Below, piece after piece: positions 1 to 5,403 of a stretch of DNA of 28,836 bases. The position numbers and the translations under genes are program-made. Location: assembly GCA_039199225.1 (NCBI GenBank), contig JBCCSZ010000061.1:1-28836 (forward strand), in the 5' to 3' direction. The notes under the pieces are model-generated. The model searched no databases. It saw only the letters and a list, made by a program, of their open reading frames with translations, and was not told the DNA's origin. The stretch comes from JBCCSZ01 sp039199225. GTDB lineage: Bacteria > Bacteroidota > Bacteroidia > Chitinophagales > Saprospiraceae. The number at the start of each line of letters is the position of its first letter. Within the stretch, counting starts at the first letter, position 1.

Positions 1-1
1 A

Positions 2-1417
2 CTTAAAGCCTATATCTCAAGTATAGAACCTCAATTACTTAAGCATATTAATGGTAAGGTGGGGAGCTTTACAAGAGAATTAAAGGAGCATAATTTTCTA
101 AATGAAGCAGCATTCATACATCATATTTGTGGAGAAAAATATGATAAAACATATTATGATAATCTTAAACATAGAGCGCTAAAAATCCTTCAAGCGCTTG
201 CCATTATAAGCATATTTAGAGGCTCAAGTGAAGTGAAAAAAAATTTAGATTCTTGCAGAAAAAATTTTACACTTGGCCAAAAATTTCTTGGAAAAGGGGA
301 ACTTAATGAAGGAATAAGGCTTATTAAGCAAGCTCATAGAACTGCTGTTCGCAATCATTTTGTTCACATGGCAAGTGAATTATCTAGTGTTCTATTTCAT
401 CATTACATAACCTATGGTAAAAATAAAAGAATAGCATCCGACTACGGCAGACAATTAGAAGCGTATTCTCAAAGTTACATCATAGAAAAGAAAACAGAAT
501 TACTATTTTACACAGCCATCAGCGAACAATACAGATCCAATGCTGCCAAGATTCTTCAAGATGCCATTAAGTCAATCGAAAACCTTCAGGGAAATAGCTT
601 AAAATATCACACCTATCTAAGGGTTCTCAATATTATTTATGGATTCAGCACAGCAGACTACAAAAAAGTAATTCGTGACTGCAACGATTCTATAAGCTTC
701 TTTATGGATAAGGCAGGAGTATATGATTCTTATCAACAATTTTTTCGATCGAAGCTGGGCATTGCATATATGGCCACCGGTCACTATCCATTAGCACTTA
801 AATTTTTTAACGAAGCAGAGAAGTATACCCATACCAATTCAAAAAACGATTACATTCTACGCTTCTACAGAACCATCAATGCCATCCATGCTGGAAATTA
901 TTCAGAAGCATATCAACGGTATAGGAAAAATAGAAATTGCCGCTTTTCTGAGATCAAATTACAATTTGCAATTGTGGAAGCTTACATGTGCTTCCTAGCT
1001 CATCAAGGTTACTTAAAGATCGAAGGGCGATTTCGTATTGGAAAATACCTCAATGAAACCTTTGCTGCGCAAGCTGAAAAGCAAGGCAATAACATAGCTG
1101 TAATCATTGCAGAACTACTGGTGTACTTATCAAGGGACAAAGGTAAATTCATTGACAGGGTAGAAGCCATCAATAATTATGGTTATCGACACTTAAGAAG
1201 ACAAAATACGCGACGCGCCAAATGGTTCATCAAAATCCTCTGCACCCTCCCTCGCGCCAACTTCAACCCCGTCGCCCTTCAAAGATTGGCCAAAAAACCT
1301 ATTGAAATGCTGGAAAACCACCCCATCCGCATGGGTGAAAACTTTGCCATTGAAATCATTCCATTCAACGACCTACTACAAATGGTCCTCAAACAGATGC
1401 AGCGAAAAACAGCCTGA
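2..1417 (+). CDS. Helical-repeat protein of unknown function, 5' end cut by window
   Basis: The frame is open from the first complete codon at position 2, with no stop before the first GTG (59). The gene therefore almost certainly begins outside the window, and the GTG at 59 is only an internal codon. The visible product is about 471 residues, rich in Lys, Tyr, Phe and Asn. It is predicted to be mostly alpha-helical with paired helices resembling TPR/SEL-like repeats (for example around 'GKGELNEGIRLIKQAHRTA' and 'ATGHYPLALKFFNEAEKY'). There is no signal peptide in the visible part and no catalytic motif. Similar helical proteins are common, often as paralogues, in Saprospiraceae-like genomes, but I know of no assigned role. 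Composition is odd: bases 241-300 contain 18 G+C of 60, whereas 1201-1260 contain 32 of 60, so the last ~210 bases look like host DNA and the rest does not. A terminator hairpin follows. Function not assigned. Confidence 0.8.
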   Translation, partial: LKAYISSIEPQLLKHINGKVGSFTRELKEHNFLNEAAFIHHICGEKYDKTYYDNLKHRALKILQALAIISIFRGSSEVKKNLDSCRKNFTLGQKFLGKGELNEGIRLIKQAHRTAVRNHFVHMASELSSVLFHHYITYGKNKRIASDYGRQLEAYSQSYIIEKKTELLFYTAISEQYRSNAAKILQDAIKSIENLQGNSLKYHTYLRVLNIIYGFSTADYKKVIRDCNDSISFFMDKAGVYDSYQQFFRSKLGIAYMATGHYPLALKFFNEAEKYTHTNSKNDYILRFYRTINAIHAGNYSEAYQRYRKNRNCRFSEIKLQFAIVEAYMCFLAHQGYLKIEGRFRIGKYLNETFAAQAEKQGNNIAVIIAELLVYLSRDKGKFIDRVEAINNYGYRHLRRQNTRRAKWFIKILCTLPRANFNPVALQRLAKKPIEMLENHPIRMGENFAIEIIPFNDLLQMVLKQMQRKTA

Positions 1418-1461
1418 AAAGGCAATATGTGTCAGGAAATAGCGGAGAAACAGACAAAGAA

Positions 1462-1494
1462 AAAGCCCCTAAGTTGCTGAACAACAGGGGCTTT
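1462..1494 (-). terminator. Hairpin terminator after the CAU tRNA (bidirectional)
   Basis: AAAGCCCCT (1462-1470) pairs with AGGGGCTTT (1486-1494). An inner GTTG/CAAC stem (1473-1476 with 1482-1485) extends it. Read on the minus strand the hairpin is followed by a T-run (GCTTTTTCTTTG), so it best serves the tRNA transcript. It can also stop the plus-strand gene ending at 1417. Confidence 0.8.
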
Positions 1495-1508
1495 GCCTTT
1501 CAATGTAG

Positions 1509-1582
1509 TGGGCCCACCAGGGCTCGAACCTGGGACCACCTGATTATGAGTCAGGTGCTCTAACCAACTGAGCTATAGGCCC
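1509..1582 (-). tRNA. tRNA with CAU anticodon, probably tRNA-Ile2 (lysidine type)
   Basis: A complete 74-nt cloverleaf can be drawn on the minus strand. The acceptor is GGGCCTA/TGGGCCC with discriminator A, and the D-stem is GCTC/GAGC. The anticodon arm is CCTGA-CTCATAA-TCAGG and the T-arm is CCAGG-TTCGAGC-CCTGG. The 3' CCA is not encoded. The anticodon is CAT. It is not the initiator: position 1 pairs normally and the anticodon stem lacks the GGG/CCC pairs. Pairs C4:G69 and C5:G68, which are positive determinants for TilS in E. coli tRNA-Ile2, are present, and the acceptor resembles Bacteroidota tRNA-Ile(GAU). Both favour the AUA-decoding Ile2 identity over elongator Met. Automated tools may label it Met. 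A strong promoter lies just upstream and a terminator just downstream, so it looks monocistronic. Confidence 0.93.
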
Positions 1583-1600
1583 TTTACGCTTTAGAATGCG

Positions 1601-1631
1601 CAAATTTAAATAAATGCCCGCCAGCTTGCAA
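1601..1631 (-). promoter_or_regulatory. Bacteroidota-type promoter of the CAU tRNA
   Basis: On the minus strand TTG (complement of 1629-1631) is followed by 20 nt and then TAAATTTG (complement of 1601-1608). This is a perfect match to the -33/-7 pattern TTG-N(17-23)-TAnnTTTG. The -7 box ends 19 nt before the tRNA 5' base, leaving a leader of roughly 10-13 nt. The element overlaps the hairpin at 1608-1651. Confidence 0.75.
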
Positions 1632-1651
1632 GCAATGGCAGGCATTTATTT
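1608..1651 (-). terminator. Long hairpin terminator after mscS
   Basis: AAATAAATGCCCGCCA (1608-1623) and TGGCAGGCATTTATTT (1636-1651) are inverted repeats of 16 nt with one mismatch. In minus-strand RNA the mismatch becomes a G-U pair, so the stem is fully paired around a 12-nt loop. It sits 31 bp past the mscS stop and ends in an ATTTATTTAAATTT stretch. The -33 box of the tRNA promoter lies within the loop. Confidence 0.7.
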
Positions 1652-1682
1652 GAATGCAAAAGACAGCAAATTAGTTCCTTTC

Positions 1683-2492
1683 CTAAGAAGGGGAATGCGT
1701 GTAAACATCCATTTGTGGAAACGGAATGCTGACACCTTCCTGATCAAACGCCTTTTTGATGTTCTCGTGCATATAGAAAAATACATCCCAATAATGGGCG
1801 CTCTTGGCCCAAGGACGTACCGCAAAGTTTACAGAACTATCCGCCAATTCACTAACGAAAATATCCACAGGCTTCTCTTTCAGTACCTGTGGGCAGCTGT
1901 CCGCCACCTTTTGGATGATGCTGCGCGCCTTGTCAATGTCATCGGAATAACCAATGCCGAAAGTCATATCCACCCGAATCTCTCCCTGACCGGAGATGTT
2001 GGTAATCACACCGCTGGTGACCACCCCATTTGGAATGATGATCTTTTTGTTGTCTGGCGTCAGTAGAATAGTGTTGAACACCTGTATGCCCTCTACAACG
2101 CCCACTTGGCCGGCCAAATCTACCAGATCACCAACCTTGTAGGGTTTGAAGACAAGCAGCAGAACACCACTTGCAAAGTGGCCCAGGCTACCCTGCAGCG
2201 CCATGCCAATAGCAAAAGCCAAGGCACCAAATATAGCGACGAAGGAAGTCGTTTCAATGCCAAACATCGAAGCAACGCTCAAAAGCAGAAGAACTTTCAG
2301 ACCAACACTGATGAGCGAAACCAAGAAGGGACGAACCGTTTCGTCAACCCCTCTTTTGGCCAGTGTTTTTTCAAAAAAGGAAGTGATTCGGCCAATAACC
2401 CAAAAACCTATAAGCAGTGTCAATATGGCGCCGACAACTTTGGGTGCATAATTGATGGCCATTTCGATGAAGCTTTCCAAATAGTTCTCCAT
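1683..2492 (-). CDS. mscS: Small-conductance mechanosensitive channel (MscS family)
   Basis: The 269-residue product matches the minimal MscS layout (E. coli MscS is 286 residues). A short N-terminus precedes TM1 (about 15-37). TM2 follows (about 57-78), then the pore-lining TM3 (about 84-110), Gly/Ala-rich with 'FAIGMALQGSLGHFASGVLL'. The beta domain starts at 'FKPYKVGDLVDLAGQVGVVEGI' and continues through 'LLTPDNKKIIIPNG', a family hallmark, into the alpha/beta cytoplasmic cage. The family forms inner-membrane heptamers that release solutes on hypo-osmotic shock. The start is the ATG at 2492; no better upstream start is seen. It is divergent from recX, with 116 bp between starts, and is followed by the long hairpin at 1608-1651. 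All family features are intact. Confidence 0.93.
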   Translation of the reverse strand: MENYLESFIEMAINYAPKVVGAILTLLIGFWVIGRITSFFEKTLAKRGVDETVRPFLVSLISVGLKVLLLLSVASMFGIETTSFVAIFGALAFAIGMALQGSLGHFASGVLLLVFKPYKVGDLVDLAGQVGVVEGIQVFNTILLTPDNKKIIIPNGVVTSGVITNISGQGEIRVDMTFGIGYSDDIDKARSIIQKVADSCPQVLKEKPVDIFVSELADSSVNFAVRPWAKSAHYWDVFFYMHENIKKAFDQEGVSIPFPQMDVYTHSPS

Positions 2493-2608
2493 AGTCGATT
2501 CTATTTTGTTTAAATTTGTGAAATAAATGTTTGAGTACAGTTCTCAAGAGCTGCTAGTAGATTGTCCGAGTTAGGTAGGCAGCGTAAAATAATCAAATAT
2601 TTCCTCAG

Positions 2609-3106
2609 TTGAATAAAAAAAGGCCAAAAACTATTACCCAAGAAGAAGCTTTGCGCCGCTTACAACGGTACTGCGCCTACCAGGACCGTTGCCACCAAGA
2701 GGTCAGAAGCAAATTGTTGGACCTGGGCATCTACGGAATGGAGCTAGAGGAAATCATCGTGGAATTGATTTCCGACAACTTCCTGAACGAAGAACGCTTT
2801 GCCTGTTCCTACGCACGCGGAAAATTCCGAATCAAACGCTGGGGGCGCATCCGTATCCGGCAAGAGCTCAAAAAGCGACAAATCTCCGACTACTGCATCA
2901 AAAAGGCCATGCAGGAAATAGAGGAAGAGACCTACCGAAAGGCATTAATCGATCTGCTGATCTACAAAAAAGGCTTGCTCAAGGAACCCAACGAGTACCA
3001 ATTACGCAACAAACTGGCCCAATATGCTTTCAACAAAGGCTTTGAAAGTAAGCTGGTTTGGGAGGTCCTAAAAAATTTAAATTCATCAGATGAAAGCATC
3101 AGCTGA
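2609..3106 (+). CDS. recX: Recombination regulator RecX
   Basis: The 165-residue product carries the RecX hallmarks: 'ALRRLQRYCAYQDRCHQEVRSKL' at the N-terminus, then 'LISDNFLNEERFACSYARGKFRIKRWGRIRIRQELKKRQIS', and a third three-helix module ending 'LAQYAFNKGFESKLVWEVL'. RecX binds RecA filaments and limits strand exchange in the cytoplasm. The start appears to be TTG at 2609: an in-frame TAA lies at 2585-2587, the only start codon between them is this TTG, and the RecX motif begins within the next 15 codons. A TAAATTTG -7-like box is at 2511-2518, about 90 nt upstream, without a clear -33 partner. The stop is 26 bp before pepP in the same direction, suggesting co-transcription. recA is not in the window. 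Confidence 0.93.
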   Translation: MNKKRPKTITQEEALRRLQRYCAYQDRCHQEVRSKLLDLGIYGMELEEIIVELISDNFLNEERFACSYARGKFRIKRWGRIRIRQELKKRQISDYCIKKAMQEIEEETYRKALIDLLIYKKGLLKEPNEYQLRNKLAQYAFNKGFESKLVWEVLKNLNSSDESIS

Positions 3107-3132
3107 TTCTGTTCACCAACCAATTCAAAGCC

Positions 3133-4533
3133 ATGCATCTTTTTCCCAGCTCCATTTACCAACAAAGACGACAAATCCTTCGCTCCAAATTCGACAGTGG
3201 TCTGTTGCTCTTTATGGGGAATGAAGAAAGTCCGATGAACTACAAAGACAATGTCTACCCCTTCCGGCAAGACAGTACCTTTCTTTACTATTTTGGCATC
3301 GATCTGCCTGGCTTTTGTGCGCTCATCGACCTGGATGAAGACGCAGAAATGATTTTCGGCCCCCAATGGACCGTAGACGATATTGTGTGGATGGGGCCGC
3401 AAGAAAGTTTGTCGGCATTGGCTCAAAAGGTGGGGGTGGCACATAGCATGTCACCAGATAAGATGGCTGAAAAGCTAGTGGCGGCATCCAAAGCAGAGCG
3501 GCACATTCACTTCTTGCCACCATACCGCGCTGAAAATATGATGAAGCTGGAAAAATACCTGGGTATACCAACAGCCCAACTGGGCATTAGTGCCTCTGTC
3601 CCATTCATCCAAGCAGTCGTTGAACAACGTTCCATCAAGCAAGCAGAAGAACTGGTCGAATTGGAAAAGGCCCTCACCATCACCGCGGCCATGCATCAGG
3701 CAGCCATGCAAAAGGCACGTCCGGGACAATTGGAAGCGGAGCTGACTGGCATCGTTCAGGGCATTTCTATGGGGGTAGACAGCCGCCCGGCTTACCCCAT
3801 CATCCTTACCATTAATGGCCAAACTTTGCACAACCACCACCATCACAACCTGCTCCAAAGCGGCCAACTGGTCTTGGGAGATTTTGGTAGCGAATCAACA
3901 ATGCATTATGCCGGAGACGTCACCCGTACCTTTCCGGTTGATAAGGCGTTCAGCAGCACACAGCGATCCATTTACCAGATTGTCTTAGACGCACAATTGG
4001 CGGCCGTCGAGGCGCTGAAGCCAGGCATTGCCTACAAGGACGTACATCTCTTGGCTGCCCGTAAAATGGCGGAGGGATTGCGGGACCTGGGCATCCTGAA
4101 AGGCGATGTAACAGAGGCCGTACATGCCGGCGCTCATGCCTTGTTCTTTCCACACGGCCTAGGGCATATGCTGGGGCTGGACGTCCATGACATGGAGGAC
4201 TTAGGAGAAAACCATGTGGGCTACGACGAGAACATCCAGCGAAGCGACCAATTTGGACTGGCCTACCTGCGATTGGGCCGACAACTTCAGCAGGGTTTTG
4301 TATTGACAGTTGAACCTGGTTTGTATTTCATTCCAGAGTTGATCGACCAGTGGCAGGCAGCCGGGAAGTTCCAGGAGTTCATCAACTACAAAGAGCTGGA
4401 AAATTGGCGCTCCTTCTCGGGCATCCGGATCGAAGATAATTATGTCATCACGGAAGAGGGTGCTCGACTTATTGGACCAGCGATTCCCAAGACGATCGCA
4501 GAAGTAGAACAGCTGCGACAATCACAAGGATAA
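3133..4533 (+). CDS. pepP: Xaa-Pro aminopeptidase (M24B, aminopeptidase P)
   Basis: The 466-residue product has an N-terminal aminopeptidase-P domain (about 5-130, including 'PFRQDSTFLYYFGIDLPG') and a C-terminal pita-bread M24 domain. All five metal ligands are visible: Asp250 and Asp262 ('GDFGSESTMHYAGDVTRTFP'), His345 ('HGLGHMLGLDVHD'), Glu394 ('VEPGLYF') and Glu434 ('IRIEDNYVIT'). The family removes N-terminal residues preceding proline, usually with Mn2+, in the cytoplasm. No signal peptide is present. A natural His-rich turn (HNHHHH, 233-238) sits at the position of the family's substrate-pocket His. It starts 26 bp after recX, probably in one operon. Its stop is only 3 bp from the stop of the convergent response regulator. 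Confidence 0.95.
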   Translation: MHLFPSSIYQQRRQILRSKFDSGLLLFMGNEESPMNYKDNVYPFRQDSTFLYYFGIDLPGFCALIDLDEDAEMIFGPQWTVDDIVWMGPQESLSALAQKVGVAHSMSPDKMAEKLVAASKAERHIHFLPPYRAENMMKLEKYLGIPTAQLGISASVPFIQAVVEQRSIKQAEELVELEKALTITAAMHQAAMQKARPGQLEAELTGIVQGISMGVDSRPAYPIILTINGQTLHNHHHHNLLQSGQLVLGDFGSESTMHYAGDVTRTFPVDKAFSSTQRSIYQIVLDAQLAAVEALKPGIAYKDVHLLAARKMAEGLRDLGILKGDVTEAVHAGAHALFFPHGLGHMLGLDVHDMEDLGENHVGYDENIQRSDQFGLAYLRLGRQLQQGFVLTVEPGLYFIPELIDQWQAAGKFQEFINYKELENWRSFSGIRIEDNYVITEEGARLIGPAIPKTIAEVEQLRQSQG

Positions 4534-4536
4534 AAG

Positions 4537-5283
4537 TCAAATTCTGTCGAGAAAATCTTTTCGCCGATTCTCGCTCATGATCAGGCTTGTGCCATCAATC
4601 AAGGTGATGGTCGGTGCTTTCTGGCGTCCGTATTTGCGCACCTTCTTTAGGTTGATCAAATCAGAGCGATTGATGCGGAAGAAATCAAACTCGTTCAATA
4701 GCTCTGCATAGATTTTGAGGGTCTTGGAAACGATGACTTTCTGTTCGTCCATTAGATAAAAGGCCGTGTAGTTGCCCTGCGCTTCGCAACGAATGATCTC
4801 CGACAGTTCGATAAACAATATCCCTTCTGCTGTTGGAAGTGCTATCTTCTTTAGGTCGCTGTTCAGGTTTTTGCGCAGTACCTGGAAATGAACATAGTGC
4901 TGCTTGAGTTTCAGTTTGTCTTTCACCTTGACCAAAGCGGCCCGAAGCTCTTCCAAATCGATGGGTTTGAGTAGGTAGTCGACTGCCGAAAATTTGAACG
5001 CCTTCACGGCATACTGATCATAGGCAGTGGTAAAGACCACATCAAAGTCTGGCTCGGTAAAATAATCAAACAGGCGGAAGCCGGTTTCCTGGGGCATTTC
5101 AATATCCAGGAAAACAACGTTTGGCTTAGACTCGTGGATGGCTTCGACAGCTTCGCTGATACTGCCTGCCTGACCAACCACCTCGACACCTTCGCAATAG
5201 TGGGTCAACATATTGAAAAGGGTCTCTCTACTTTCAATTTCATCCTCGACGATTAGCGCTCGAATATTTTTTGCTTGTACCAT
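4537..5283 (-). CDS. LytTR-family response regulator
   Basis: The 248-residue product has an N-terminal receiver domain (about 8-125): acidic pair Glu13/Asp14, phospho-acceptor Asp60 ('VVFLDIEMP'), Thr85/Thr86 and Lys106 ('YLLKPID'). A C-terminal LytTR DNA-binding domain follows (about 145-248, 'IIRCEAQGNYTAFYLMDEQ' and 'FFRINRSDLINLKKVRKY'). It belongs to the AlgR/LytR/YehT class, which binds direct repeats in promoters. It is the second gene of an operon with the histidine kinase at 5404-8343, separated by 120 bp, and is surely that kinase's partner. The start is the ATG at 5283. It ends 3 bp from pepP with no terminator between, so convergent transcripts must overlap or stop inside genes. 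Confidence 0.94.
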   Translation of the reverse strand: MVQAKNIRALIVEDEIESRETLFNMLTHYCEGVEVVGQAGSISEAVEAIHESKPNVVFLDIEMPQETGFRLFDYFTEPDFDVVFTTAYDQYAVKAFKFSAVDYLLKPIDLEELRAALVKVKDKLKLKQHYVHFQVLRKNLNSDLKKIALPTAEGILFIELSEIIRCEAQGNYTAFYLMDEQKVIVSKTLKIYAELLNEFDFFRINRSDLINLKKVRKYGRQKAPTITLIDGTSLIMSENRRKDFLDRI

Positions 5284-5336
5284 ACAGTTTTCACTTTGTT
5301 TGATACCCAGTTGTAGTTCGTCTGAATAGTCGCGAT

Positions 5337-5351
5337 GAAACCAATGGTTTC
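5337..5351. repeat. Short inverted repeat between kinase and regulator genes
   Basis: GAAACCAATGGTTTC has 7-nt perfect arms around one base. It lies in the 120-bp leader of the response-regulator gene, 54 bp before its ATG. It could be an operator or processing site, or chance; there is no independent support. Confidence 0.3.
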
Positions 5352-5403
5352 CTTCCGTCTGCTGGTGAGCAGGAACACAAATGGGCTTTGTTTAATTTTC
5401 TAG

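Noticed and set aside
1614..2066. Plus-strand open frame of 150 codons
   Set aside because: It overlaps the mscS hairpin and is antisense to the mscS cytoplasmic domain; no support as a gene.
3832..3849. HNHHHH run in PepP that looks like a His tag
   Set aside because: It is internal, in frame, at a conserved substrate-pocket position of aminopeptidase P; natural rather than a cloning artefact.
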